Origin: Bacillota bacterium | GTDB lineage: Bacteria > Bacillota_E > Sulfobacillia > Sulfobacillales > Sulfobacillaceae | Assembly (NCBI GenBank): GCA_021802375.1 | Contig: JAKAAL010000010.1 | Location: forward strand, 1 to 17,409 | Length of the DNA stretch: 17,409 nucleotides | Reading direction: 5' to 3' | Position numbers and translations under genes: made by a program | Shown here: positions 1-7,168 of the stretch, piece by piece | How positions within the stretch are numbered: position 1 is the stretch's first letter | Layout: each line of letters starts with the position of its first letter | Notes under the pieces: generated by a model | Told to the model about the DNA's origin: nothing | The model's input: the letters and a program-made list of their open reading frames with translations, nothing else | Databases searched by the model: none

Positions 1-303
1 TGAAGGAAGCCGGGGGCAAACCTCCGGCCGGACGAACAGGAAGTGCATCCGAGGCGGGGCGCGTGGGGCGAGTTCGCCGAACAGAACGAAGCCCAATACG
101 GTCAAGCGCGCGTCACGTAAATGCACCCGGTAGATGGAGGGACAGTACACGTTCTTACCCGGGGAGGTCTCTCGCGGTACCGCTAAAGCGGAAAGGCCCA
201 TCGCAAGGTGCGCGTGACGTGAGAGAAGTCAGCCGAGGTCATAATAGGTCGGCGCGGCCGCGCCGATTGAAGGGCCAAACATTACCAGAAAGTGGTGCAG
301 TTC

Positions 304-1716
304 ATGAATTCGTGGGACTCACGACGACAGCCGAATACCTCGCCGTGTGAGGGCCTCGCGTCGGGGGAGCGGGTGAAGCCCGCAGGGCCGACGCAGGCGC
401 CGAGTGGGTCCTCGGCATCAGGAGCCTCGACACCCGACGTGCCGACGCATCAACTCATGGAGGCCATCTTGGATGAGCAGAATCTCAAGCTGGCGCTACG
501 CCGTGTGCGCACCAATGACGGCGCACCGGGCACCGATGGAGTGTCCACCGAGGAGTTCATGGACTACCTCCGCGAGCACTGGCCGACGATTCGCACGCAA
601 CTACGCGAGGGAACCTACTATCCGCAGCCCATCCGGGGTGTCGAAATCCCGAAACCGACCGGAGGCGTCAGGATGCTCGGAATCCCGACCGTGGTTGATC
701 GCTTTATCCAACAAGCCATTTTACCAGTGCTCACGCCTCTCTTTGACCCCACGTTTTCGGACCTTAGCTTCGGCTTTCGACCCGGGCGCAGTGCGCACCA
801 AGCCGTGCGCCAAGCCCGCCGATTCGCCGAAGACGGGGCCGAATGGGTCGTCGACCTCGACTTGGAGAAGTTCTTCGACCGGATTAATCATGACATCCTG
901 ATGGCGCGCGTCGCGCGCCGGGTCCAAGACCGCGCGGTTCTCCGGCTCATTCGCCGCTATCTCCAAGCCGGGCTCATGTTCCATGGCGTAAGCACCCCCC
1001 GGACGCTCGGAGCAGCCCAAGGCGGGCCACTCAGTCCCTTGCTCGCCAACATCGTGTTGGACGACTTGGACAAGGAACTGGAGCGCCGGGGATTGGCGTT
1101 CGTCCGCTATGCGGACGACGCGATGATATTTGTGCACTCCCGCCGGGCCGGGGAGCGGGTCTTGGCATCGGTGACCCGATACCTTGACCGGACGCTTCAT
1201 CTACCGGTGAACCAAACCAAAAGCGCGGTCGACCGACTGACTCGGCGCCCATACCTCGGGTTCAAGTTCCTGAAGCACCGGGGCCAATACCGAATTGGGT
1301 TGGCCCGTGAATCACTGCGGCGCGTCAAGCGCCGCCTGCGGGAACTCACGGACCGACACGCGCCCGGACGACTTGAGACGCGCATTCAGCAAGTCAATCG
1401 ATACCTAGCGGGTTGGATCGGCTACTTCGCGCTGGTGGATACGCCGACGCCCCTGCGGGACCTCGATAGCTGGATTCGGCATCGGTTTCGCGCCATCGTC
1501 TGGCAACGCTGGAAGCGTCCCCGGACACGCCTTCGAGAATTACGGGCGTTGGGACTCAAGGACTGGCAGGCGTGGCAACTGGCCATGTCGCGCAAAGGCC
1601 CGTGGCGTATGGCCACGGGACCTCTGAACAGCGTGCTGACCGTCGCGTATTGGGACGCACAAGGCTTGAAATGCCTGTTGAGTTCGTACGAAACAGCACG
1701 TCTACGCTGGCAATGA
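304..1716 (+). CDS. ltrA: Group II intron reverse transcriptase/maturase
   Basis: This protein helps the intron fold and splice, and copies it into DNA during retrohoming. The RT fingers/palm begin near residue 50 and include the conserved phrases GAPGTDGVS, RMLGIPTVVDR, GFRPGRSAH and VVDLDLEKFFDRINHD. The QGGPLSPLLANI motif and the catalytic YADD follow. The C-terminal ~140 residues match the maturase (GIIM/X) domain (YLAGWIGYF). No HNH endonuclease domain is seen; the protein ends soon after the maturase part, as in endonuclease-lacking bacterial intron ORFs. GTG codons at 292 and 295 lie in the same frame, but I prefer ATG 304, which has a purine-rich AGAAAGTGG a suitable distance upstream. 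The protein is about 470 aa, the usual length for the endonuclease-free type. TPQGG is replaced by AAQGG, a mild deviation. The family call is secure; the exact start is not. Confidence 0.95.
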   Translation: MNSWDSRRQPNTSPCEGLASGERVKPAGPTQAPSGSSASGASTPDVPTHQLMEAILDEQNLKLALRRVRTNDGAPGTDGVSTEEFMDYLREHWPTIRTQLREGTYYPQPIRGVEIPKPTGGVRMLGIPTVVDRFIQQAILPVLTPLFDPTFSDLSFGFRPGRSAHQAVRQARRFAEDGAEWVVDLDLEKFFDRINHDILMARVARRVQDRAVLRLIRRYLQAGLMFHGVSTPRTLGAAQGGPLSPLLANIVLDDLDKELERRGLAFVRYADDAMIFVHSRRAGERVLASVTRYLDRTLHLPVNQTKSAVDRLTRRPYLGFKFLKHRGQYRIGLARESLRRVKRRLRELTDRHAPGRLETRIQQVNRYLAGWIGYFALVDTPTPLRDLDSWIRHRFRAIVWQRWKRPRTRLRELRALGLKDWQAWQLAMSRKGPWRMATGPLNSVLTVAYWDAQGLKCLLSSYETARLRWQ

Positions 1717-1786
1717 ACCGCCGTATACCGAACGGTACGTACGGTGGTGTGAGAGGGCGCGGGTTAGTCACCCGCCCCTACTCGAT
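1715..1786 (+). ncRNA. Group II intron domains V and VI
   Basis: Domain V starts at the maturase stop. ACCGCCGTA (1717-1725) pairs with TACGGTGGT (1740-1748), with one G-U. An inner helix TACC/GGTA is capped by a GAAC loop, and a two-nucleotide CG bulge (1738-1739) separates the helices, as expected for the catalytic domain. Domain VI follows as an imperfect hairpin (1755-1778), with A1780 a likely branch-point adenosine seven nucleotides before the 3' end. Both structures are read directly from the sequence. Confidence 0.9.
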
Positions 1787-1806
1787 TGCTCTGAGGTTTA
1801 ACCCCT

Positions 1807-2610
1807 TCAGCTTCCGCTCGTGGGTGTGGATGTGTTGGGCGTGGTTGGCGCTGTGGTGGGTGGTGTCGACGGATTGGTCGAGCTCGTCGTCGTCCCCAAA
1901 GCCGCCGTTAACGCCTGGATTTGGGCCGTTGCTGCCTTGAGCGCCGTCAACTCAGCGGTAAACTGCGCGACAACGCGGCTCAATCCCGGGGGAGTGAAGC
2001 CGGAGGAAGGGGTCGTTGTCGGCGAGGTGGCAGGACTGCTCGGCGAGGTGGTCGGCGGTGTGCTTGTTGAGGTGCTGGGCGAGGTTGAAGCACTCGAGGA
2101 AGTGCTCCCGATGGTGTTCGCCGCATTGTTGGCAGCCATTTCTGTCTGCACCGCGTGCGCGAGTGTTGTGTTGATGGTTTTCAGTTGTTGCAGCGCAGTC
2201 GTCAGCGTACTCGTTTGCCCACTGGCCAAGGCTTGGGACAAGGTGTGGAGATATGTCTGGACAGCCGCCACGTATTGCATGCGTGCGGCTTGGATCTCAG
2301 TCCTTAAGAGGTGAATTTGCTGAACCTCAGCTTGTACCTGAGAGGGCTGTCCGTGATGGCTTCCAGGATGGCCATGGGCTTGTCCATGGTCCGAGTTGGG
2401 GGACACGCTGGTGCTTGGTGAGACTGGGGAACTGGTCGTGTTGGTAGAGTTATGCTGGCTAGCTGCGCCCGCCGATTGGCTCGGCAACACGGCATGGTGC
2501 GCCGGGTTGCCATGGCTTCCGGGGCCATGGCCATGGCTAGCTGCCATTGCTGGAACGGTGGCGAGGATGACCAGACTGCCAGCCAAGGGAGCGATAAGTT
2601 TGCGCTTCAA
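1807..2610 (-). CDS. Secreted Thr/Ser/Pro-rich helical protein, function unknown
   Basis: I do not recognise the family. The best start is TTG at 2610: a strong ribosome-binding site (GGAGGTG on the minus strand, 2617-2623) lies 8 nt before it, whereas the in-frame ATG at 2625 would overlap that site. From the TTG the protein begins MKRKLIAPLAGSL and has a classical signal peptide ending near AMAA. Next comes a His/Gly-rich stretch with repeated HG pairs, a predicted amphipathic helical region of about 75 residues (QVQAEVQQIHLLRTEI onward), a Ser/Thr/Pro linker, a second short helix (ELTALKAATAQIQALTAAL) and a Thr/Pro-rich tail. The layout suggests a cell-surface or secreted protein with an extended linker. 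It is second in an operon, 16 nt after the lipoprotein gene, and both products contain heptad-like helices. Function is not assigned. Confidence 0.75.
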   Translation of the reverse strand: MKRKLIAPLAGSLVILATVPAMAASHGHGPGSHGNPAHHAVLPSQSAGAASQHNSTNTTSSPVSPSTSVSPNSDHGQAHGHPGSHHGQPSQVQAEVQQIHLLRTEIQAARMQYVAAVQTYLHTLSQALASGQTSTLTTALQQLKTINTTLAHAVQTEMAANNAANTIGSTSSSASTSPSTSTSTPPTTSPSSPATSPTTTPSSGFTPPGLSRVVAQFTAELTALKAATAQIQALTAALGTTTSSTNPSTPPTTAPTTPNTSTPTSGS

Positions 2611-2626
2611 TAGATGCACCTCCATA

Positions 2627-2929
2627 TTACGGGTGCTGCAAGGTCTGCAGCAGCTGATTCAGTTGGGTGAGTTCGGACTTTAGCGTTTGGACCTGGGAGG
2701 AGTTGCCAGAACTCGTGTTGACAGAAATAGTGACGATCTGGCTGGATTTGTTGGTGGCGGGAACCGTCATCACCACCGCCCCCGCCTTTGTTGCCGCAGA
2801 TGATGGTGGCGAGGAGGCAGGCGATTGCGAGGTGACAGGCGGCCTTGACAGAGTGCTTTTGGCCTGTGCCGAACCGCATCCGACAAGAACGAAACCCAGA
2901 CTCGCAACCCAAAGTTTTGTCCAACGCAT
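2627..2929 (-). CDS. Small lipoprotein with C-terminal coiled-coil segment
   Basis: A 100-aa precursor with a short charged N-terminus, a hydrophobic core and a lipobox LVGC, with the lipidated cysteine at residue 18. It is therefore expected on the outer face of the membrane. After the cysteine there is a Ser/Pro/Ala-rich spacer, a short beta-like stretch (IVTISVNTSS) and a C-terminal heptad-like helix (TLKSELTQLNQLLQTLQ). The start ATG at 2929 has AAGGGG about 8 nt upstream. It is the first gene of a two-gene minus-strand operon; the downstream secreted protein starts 16 nt later. The two proteins may interact through their helices, which is only an inference. I do not recognise a named family. 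Confidence 0.65.
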   Translation of the reverse strand: MRWTKLWVASLGFVLVGCGSAQAKSTLSRPPVTSQSPASSPPSSAATKAGAVVMTVPATNKSSQIVTISVNTSSGNSSQVQTLKSELTQLNQLLQTLQHP

Positions 2930-3019
2930 ATGACGTACCCCTTTTTGGCTTTTGAGGCCCGTTCGACATCGTTCGTATTAAAATGTCCTGAGCCGTCATA
3001 TCCTTCGCGCCCGAACAGC

Positions 3020-3063
3020 AAATATTGGGGGGGGCAGCAAATTTTTCTGAAAAAAATATTGGG
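3020..3063. repeat. Pair of AAATATTGGG direct repeats with a G-run
   Basis: AAATATTGGG occurs at 3020-3029 and 3054-3063, 34 bp apart, with AGCAAAT also repeated and a run of eight G between them. The pair lies about 90-130 bp upstream of the minus-strand lipoprotein gene and could be an upstream regulatory element, but no clear promoter can be tied to it. Confidence 0.35.
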
Positions 3064-3169
3064 TGGATGAGGTGGCTGGCTTTCGTTTCGCGGTCTATAC
3101 CTGCAAAATGGATGAGAGAGCGATTTTTATGAATTGGGCAGTCTGAAATGCAAGGAGGGACTTCTTCTA

Positions 3170-3558
3170 ATTCGCATGGATGCGATGACGGCAGGGGATT
3201 GAGACGGAACAGGCGTTGCCGGATGGGCGGCCTTAATTCCGATATCGAGTCGCTGCGTCTATGCGGGAGTAGCCGAAGTCAGCGTCTATGTGGGGTCCAG
3301 GTTTCGGGGGCGCGGCATAGGTCTTCGGTTGTTGGTGGAATGCAGTGAAGCCGCGAGATTCTGGACACTGCAATTAGGCATCTTCCCGGAGAATGGCCCA
3401 GTCTGCAAATCTATCGGGCGTGTGGATTTCGCGAGGTGGGTCGACGCCAACGCATCGCACAAATGGGCGGCGTCTGGAGGGACGTCTTGCTGCTGGAGCG
3501 ACGCAGCACGGTGGTTGGGGCGGACCGCCCGGCCGCGCCAGGGACGAGGGACGCTTAG
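3170..3558 (+). pseudogene. Decayed GNAT acetyltransferase, phosphinothricin-acetyltransferase-like
   Basis: The frame beginning near 3170 reads IRMDAMTAGD, stops at TGA 3200-3202, then continues DGTGVAGWAALIPISSRCVY followed by EVSVYVGSRFRGRGIG. That last stretch is the acetyl-CoA-binding R-G-x-G-x-G region of GNAT enzymes, in the form seen in phosphinothricin/methionine-sulfoximine N-acetyltransferases. It carries on to FWTLQLGIFPEN. Near 3395-3400 a one-base loss moves the reading to the next frame, which gives LQIYRACGFREVGRR and then GGVWRDVLLLERRS before TAG at 3556. About 60 residues normally found between the N-terminal MTAGD and the VAGWAAL strand are missing. An AAGGAGGG site is still visible at 3152-3159. 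With an internal deletion, a nonsense codon and a frameshift, it is not expected to be functional. Confidence 0.8.
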
Positions 3559-3797
3559 GGGGACTCCGTCGACGGGGTGTGCGGGGCGTCTTGATGGATA
3601 AGGCGCCTGAACCGAGAGAAGCCCAATCCCGTGGTGAGAAAGGGAGCTAGCAATGCGGCCTCAGGGTGCCCAACCCCCGCTGTCAGGAGCATCGCGCCGG
3701 TAGCGACGACTGCGGTTTCGTGGCCGCCCAGCCGCGAATGTGGCGCGTTGGCATACCACGGCCTTTCGCCCATATGCTACATCAGGATGAGCCCTAT
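3559..3797 (-). other. Degenerate region with a hydrophobic remnant
   Basis: No intact gene. One minus-strand frame (about 3555-3773) encodes a hydrophobic stretch (VVATGAMLLTAGVGHPEAAL) that could be a scrap of a membrane protein belonging to the adjacent ABC pseudogene. It lacks a convincing ribosome-binding site and I cannot place it in a family. Confidence 0.3.
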
Positions 3798-3972
3798 TCA
3801 AAAAAGGATATGCAGCCAGCCTTGTCCTTGGGGGGATTTCCCTGCTCCATTCTCCCCAACCAGAATGCATGACATATTGGCCTGTCGGAATCGACAGGCT
3901 CACATCGTTCAGTGCCGTGAGAGCCCCATATTTGAAAGTCACGCGATCCAACTGGCAACGTGCCGTTGGCAC
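3798..3972 (-). pseudogene. Fragment of an ABC transporter ATPase
   Basis: On the minus strand the frame starting near 3972 reads LDRVTFKYGALTALNDVSLS and then IPTGQY, the typical N-terminal strands of an ABC ATPase (A-loop Tyr in FKYG). A one-base insertion after QY moves the Walker A into another frame, where CILVGENGAGKS is clear. The reading then hits TGA at 3798-3800. No signature LSGGQ, Walker B or H-loop is present downstream, so only the first quarter of the gene survives. Metal or similar importers with GENGAGKS are possible parents, but the substrate cannot be told. Confidence 0.75.
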
Positions 3973-4019
3973 TCGCTCACACCCTGCATCATTCTAGCAT
4001 GCGAGCACAGGTTGCGGAG

Positions 4020-4325
4020 CTAGTGGGTCACGGTCGGACCTGACCAGCGCTGCATGCCGCCGGACATGTTGTAGACATTGCGGAATCCCGCCTCTAGGAG
4101 TAGTTCCGCGGCCCTTTGCGAGCGACTGCCGGATCGGCAGACCACTACCACCGTTTTATCTTTGGGAACTTCCTTGAGACGATGGGTGAGCTGGCTCAAG
4201 GAAATATGCTTGGCGCGCGGGATATGGCCGCTGGCATATTCGCTGCTTTCACGGACGTCAATAATCAACGCCTGTCCCGACCGTGCCATGGCCGCTACAC
4301 GCTCAGCCGAAAGGTGCCGAACCAT
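4020..4325 (-). CDS. Single-domain rhodanese
   Basis: A 101-aa rhodanese-like sulfurtransferase, which moves sulfane sulfur through a persulfide on an active-site cysteine; it is cytoplasmic, with no signal peptide. The sequence shows the whole single domain: IDVRESSEYASGHIPRAKHI, then the active-site loop CRSGSRS with Cys63, and the closing NMSGGMQRW. The loop is the six-residue type used by sulfurtransferases rather than Cdc25-like phosphatases. ATG 4325 has an excellent site, GAGGAGGT, 7 nt upstream. Directly upstream is a perfect palindrome resembling CsoR/CstR operators, overlapping the -10. CstR-type repressors control rhodanese and persulfide-handling genes in other Firmicutes, so induction by sulfide or persulfide stress is plausible. 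The downstream DNA on this strand is pseudogenic. Confidence 0.93.
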   Translation of the reverse strand: MVRHLSAERVAAMARSGQALIIDVRESSEYASGHIPRAKHISLSQLTHRLKEVPKDKTVVVVCRSGSRSQRAAELLLEAGFRNVYNMSGGMQRWSGPTVTH

Positions 4326-4340
4326 ACATCAACCTCCTCG

Positions 4341-4363
4341 AAAATACCAATGGGGGTATTTTA
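4341..4363 (-). promoter_or_regulatory. CsoR/CstR-like operator overlapping the rhodanese promoter
   Basis: AAAATACC (4341-4348) and GGTATTTT (4355-4362) form a perfect 8-bp inverted repeat with a 6-bp spacer, and one half reads GGGGGTAT, the G/C-tract half-site typical of CsoR-family repressors. On the minus strand an extended -10, TGC-TAAAAT (TAAAAT at 4358-4363), runs into the palindrome, so a bound repressor would block RNA polymerase. No CsoR-family gene is in the window; the nearby PadR regulator is an alternative ligand. The palindrome is seen; the repressor family is inferred. Confidence 0.6.
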
Positions 4364-4421
4364 GCACAGCCAAGAGTGATGGGGATGAACTTCTCGCGAT
4401 CGTTTGCGGGTAAAATTATGG

Positions 4422-4778
4422 CTAATGATTTAGCGGCCGATCGTTCTCCCACAGCGCCAAGAAACTGCGCAGGGACTGCATGCGAAGTTCGATGTCTTCC
4501 TTCCATAGCGCCAATCGCGCCCGACCGCGGGCGGTGATGCGGTAGACCCGGACCGGTGCACCGCCCGTTTCCGTGACCCACGTGGACTCAAGTGCCTGAT
4601 CGGCTTCCAAGCTGCGCAAGAGACGATACACTTGGCCGTCATCGATGGTCCAACTGGTAGGCAGGATCGCTCGCAGGCGCGCAACGACTGCCCCGCCGTG
4701 CATGGGTTGCCGCGCGATCACTAAGAGGATGAAGGCCTCAAGATGCTTTCCGGTTTGATATGCCCGAATCGTCGCCAC
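4422..4778 (-). CDS. PadR-family transcriptional regulator
   Basis: A 118-aa winged-helix protein. The PadR core is visible: HLEAFILLVIARQPMHGGAV (helix 1-2), SWTIDDGQVYRLLRSLEADQ (recognition helix region with the conserved G-x-VYRLLRSLE) and the wing ending VYRITARGRARL. A short C-terminal helix of about 30 residues (WKEDIELRMQSLRSFLALW) probably forms the dimer interface, so it is of the small PadR class. The start is GTG 4778 with AAAGGAG 7 nt upstream. It follows the MFS exporter gene by 64 nt on the same strand; PadR proteins often regulate an adjacent drug exporter, so the exporter is the likely target. The rhodanese gene downstream has its own promoter. Confidence 0.9.
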   Translation of the reverse strand: MATIRAYQTGKHLEAFILLVIARQPMHGGAVVARLRAILPTSWTIDDGQVYRLLRSLEADQALESTWVTETGGAPVRVYRITARGRARLALWKEDIELRMQSLRSFLALWENDRPLNH

Positions 4779-4842
4779 CGGTGCGCTCCTTTGATAGAAA
4801 GTCGTTGGTTATATTCTATGACACGCGGCGTGGGCGCCGTTT

Positions 4843-6294
4843 TCACGGGGCCGCTCTGGGTTGTGGCGGTGTGAGGGTCCAGAACCCGACAACCCCAATT
4901 GCCAGTGAGACGGCGAATGCGCCCCGAAATCCCCAATAAAACCAGAGTGGGTATTGCGGGTCCAAATGACTTGGTGTGGGACCCAAGCCATGCATCATCC
5001 AGACTACGGACAGCAAAATCGACGCCAGCGCGACTCCGACCGCTCGGCCCAAGTTTCGCTGCGTGGCAAGAAGACTGGAAGCCAGTCCGGTATCCCCGCT
5101 CCCCACCGCTCCCAACGCCGCGGCGTTGTTGGGCGAGGAGTATAATCCGGCTCCCGCTCCCACCGCGACCAAGATGGCCCAGATGCTCCAGAGCGGGGCG
5201 TGCTGGGGCAGGATAAGAAACAGACCGTCCGCCAGCATCAACAGGGAGATGCCGATCCGACCGGGCCAGAGAACCCCTGAACGGTCAAGCCACCGTCCGC
5301 CCAGAGGGGACGCAACAATCATGATGAGCGCTTGAGGCACTAAACTGACCCCAATCAGACTTACGGGCAATCGAAGTTCATACCGCAAATAAAACGGGAG
5401 CAGGAAGGAGGGAAACATCATCAGGATCCAATACGCCATGCCGGAAATCAAGTTCCGGCTGAAGGGCCGAATTCGAAACAAACGCAACGGGATAAGCGGG
5501 TGCTCCTGTTGGGATTCCCACCAAATGAATCCGTAGACTGCCGCCACGTCAAGCCCCAGAAGTCCCATTCCCCAAATTCTGTGCCAATTGGCCAGGCCAA
5601 ATTGCAAGAGCGAAGTGACGGCCATAAACCAGACTGCTCCCGTCCAGTCAAGACGTTTCAAGGGCGAGTCGTTGTCTGGCGCGAAGCGTGGCAAGAACCG
5701 CCAAGACCCCCATAACCCCCAAAGCCCTATGGGAAGATTGATCCAAAAAATGCTGCGCCACCCAAACAAAGCGGTGAGCAATCCTCCCAAGGGGGGGCCT
5801 GCCAGTGTGCCGGCAGCGACTACGGATCCGATTAATCCTAGGGCTTGACCACGTTTTTCGACGGGAAACACCAGAGCAATAATCGCCATCACGTTGGCCA
5901 TGATGGTGGCACCGCCCAGTGCCTGAAAGGCGCGAGCCAATACCAAGATGAAGAAGGTAGGCGCGAGCGCGCTAAACAGGGACCCGGTGATGAAAGCCGC
6001 GATTCCGACCAAAAAGACTTCGCGTCGCCCCAGAGCGTCTGCGATGCGCCCAGCGACGGGCAAAAGGCCTGTAATCACCAAGAGATAAGCCGTGATGACC
6101 CATTGCAACGTTTCAATCGAAAGCGCAAATTGATGCTGCAGCACGGGGAGCGCCACGTTGACGACGCTCGAATCGAGATTCACCATGAATGTGCCGGTCG
6201 TGGCCGCGGCGAAACTCAGCCACAGCGCACGGCCAGTCAACACCACGGCCCGTTTGGGCGCGCGGCTCGGAGTTTGACTGGCGGATGAACGCAA
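4843..6294 (-). CDS. MFS exporter, DHA2 (EmrB/QacA) family
   Basis: A proton-driven multidrug or toxin exporter of about 14 membrane segments (483 aa, the normal length for the family). Family marks are visible: MVNLDSSVVNVALP in the first segment, WVITAYLLVITGLLP followed by GRIADALGRREVFLVG (motif A), and GTLAGPPLGGLL with GWRSIFWINLPIG (motif C and the following loop), all diagnostic of DHA2. The start is taken as TTG 6294 with AAAGGA 10 nt upstream; an ATG at 6301 is in another frame. The PadR gene follows 64 nt downstream and presumably controls it. The substrate cannot be told from the sequence. The 125-nt gap upstream, after the aldolase gene, contains a strong hairpin. Confidence 0.93.
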   Translation of the reverse strand: MRSSASQTPSRAPKRAVVLTGRALWLSFAAATTGTFMVNLDSSVVNVALPVLQHQFALSIETLQWVITAYLLVITGLLPVAGRIADALGRREVFLVGIAAFITGSLFSALAPTFFILVLARAFQALGGATIMANVMAIIALVFPVEKRGQALGLIGSVVAAGTLAGPPLGGLLTALFGWRSIFWINLPIGLWGLWGSWRFLPRFAPDNDSPLKRLDWTGAVWFMAVTSLLQFGLANWHRIWGMGLLGLDVAAVYGFIWWESQQEHPLIPLRLFRIRPFSRNLISGMAYWILMMFPSFLLPFYLRYELRLPVSLIGVSLVPQALIMIVASPLGGRWLDRSGVLWPGRIGISLLMLADGLFLILPQHAPLWSIWAILVAVGAGAGLYSSPNNAAALGAVGSGDTGLASSLLATQRNLGRAVGVALASILLSVVWMMHGLGPTPSHLDPQYPLWFYWGFRGAFAVSLAIGVVGFWTLTPPQPRAAP

Positions 6295-6358
6295 TCACCA
6301 TCGTTCCTTTCTTTTAAAGAGGGAAGGCCACTGGCTCGAAAGACGCCTAAGCTCCCGG

Positions 6359-6395
6359 GGCCGGGACTCTCTCACCAGGGCCCTAGTCACCGGCC
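6359..6395 (-). other. GC-rich hairpin in the leader of the MFS gene
   Basis: GGCCGGGACT (6359-6368) pairs with AGTC plus CCGGCC (6385-6388 and 6390-6395), a 10-bp stem with a single bulged base and a 16-nt loop that itself contains the palindrome AGGGCCCT. It lies between the aldolase stop (6421) and the MFS start (6294). No U-tract follows in either direction, so it is not a standard terminator. It could be an attenuator, an mRNA processing site or a protein site. Confidence 0.45.
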
Positions 6396-6420
6396 TGGGT
6401 CTAACAGTAGATGCAGGGAA

Positions 6421-7086
6421 TTAACGGCGGCTGCCAAATGCGGCCATGCGCTCCCGCACCTCATCGACCGCTTCCTGGGCCAACTCCTTGGCTCCCCCCA
6501 ATGCCTGCGCCTGGATGGTGAGTTCGGCCGCTTCATCCAGGGTGGCCAGCAGTCGCGCTGTGCTAATCGGATCCTGGTGGAATACCAAAACGCCGTGATT
6601 GGCCATCATTAACGCGTACAGTCCGGGATGATTTTCCACCACGTCCACGATGGCGTTGACGGACTTTTCGGAGCCACGCGGGGCCCATGGCACAACCGGA
6701 ATCGCTTCGGTTAAGCCGAAGCGCAAGAGCGGCTCATAGACCAGCGGTATCGGCTGATGGGCCACAGCAAATGCGGTGATGTGAGGGGCATGGGTGTGAA
6801 TGACGGCCCCCACGCCCGGACGGGCGCGATAGACGCGGGCATGCATTTGAATGACTTCCTGCATGGTCGGGTCCATCGCTTCACCACGGGCCAACTGCCC
6901 GCTTAAATCCAAGACGGCCAAGTCGTTTTCCGTCAGATTCGCAATGGAGCCGCCGCGCGTCATGAGAATATGAGCGTCGTCCAATCGAGCCGACAGATTG
7001 GCATGTTCCCCGCGAAACAGCATCCCGGTGCTGGCCAATAAGTGCGCGGCCTCGACGATTTGTTGGCGAATTTGGTTTTCCTGCAT
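6421..7086 (-). CDS. Class II aldolase/adducin family protein
   Basis: A zinc-dependent aldolase, epimerase or dehydratase fold of the L-fuculose-1-phosphate aldolase type, cytoplasmic, 221 aa (normal length). Visible features: GEHANLSAR (about residues 26-34) in the substrate-binding loop; Glu77 in PTMQEVIQMH, which corresponds to the catalytic acid/base; metal ligands His97 and His99 in VIHTHAPH; and the third ligand His154 in MANHGVL. The usual TPSG phosphate-binding loop is TRGGSIANLT here, so the substrate may differ from sugar phosphates. ATG 7086 has GGGAGG 6 nt upstream. A palindromic operator-like site sits about 85-105 bp upstream. The gene is followed on the same strand by the MFS exporter. 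The family is secure; the substrate is unknown. Confidence 0.93.
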   Translation of the reverse strand: MQENQIRQQIVEAAHLLASTGMLFRGEHANLSARLDDAHILMTRGGSIANLTENDLAVLDLSGQLARGEAMDPTMQEVIQMHARVYRARPGVGAVIHTHAPHITAFAVAHQPIPLVYEPLLRFGLTEAIPVVPWAPRGSEKSVNAIVDVVENHPGLYALMMANHGVLVFHQDPISTARLLATLDEAAELTIQAQALGGAKELAQEAVDEVRERMAAFGSRR

Positions 7087-7168
7087 AGTGAGCCTCCCTT
7101 TCCAAAGTGTGCCTGGTTTGAAGCGCCTCTAGTATGCCGTTCCAATACTCACGGCAATCCGTAGACGC

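Larger units (their letters stand above)
1..1786 (+). mobile_element. Group II intron, 5' end outside window
   Basis: A self-splicing retroelement: intron RNA plus an intron-encoded reverse transcriptase/maturase. The first ~300 nt have the look of domains I-IV of bacterial group II introns, including the phrases GAACAGGAAGTGCATCCGAG and GAAGTCAGCCGAGG and a pre-ORF segment ending GAAGGGCCAAAC. The maturase gene sits in the domain IV position, and domains V and VI follow its stop codon directly. The 3' end is placed at 1786 after CTACTCGAT, a usual 3' terminus for these elements. The 5' GUGYG start is not in the window, so it lies upstream of position 1. No frameshift is seen in the maturase, so the element may be active. 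The intron is inserted about 20 nt beyond the stop of the convergent gene at 1807-2610. Confidence 0.93.

Noticed and set aside
63..350. Small open frame in the intron 5' region
   Set aside because: It lies within the structured intron RNA and overlaps the maturase start in another frame; Arg/Ser-rich and unlike a protein.
1820..2314. Plus-strand Val/Ala/Leu-rich open frame opposite the secreted protein
   Set aside because: It is the antisense of Thr/Ser/Pro-type repeats; the minus-strand frame has a good ribosome-binding site and a signal peptide.
6320..6395. A c-di-GMP-I or guanidine (ykkC) riboswitch upstream of the MFS gene
   Set aside because: Short likenesses occur (CTCGAAAGACGC on the plus strand, CTAGGG and CCCGGGAG on the minus strand), but the remaining conserved blocks and their order are missing, and the c-di-GMP-like reading is on the wrong strand for the gene.
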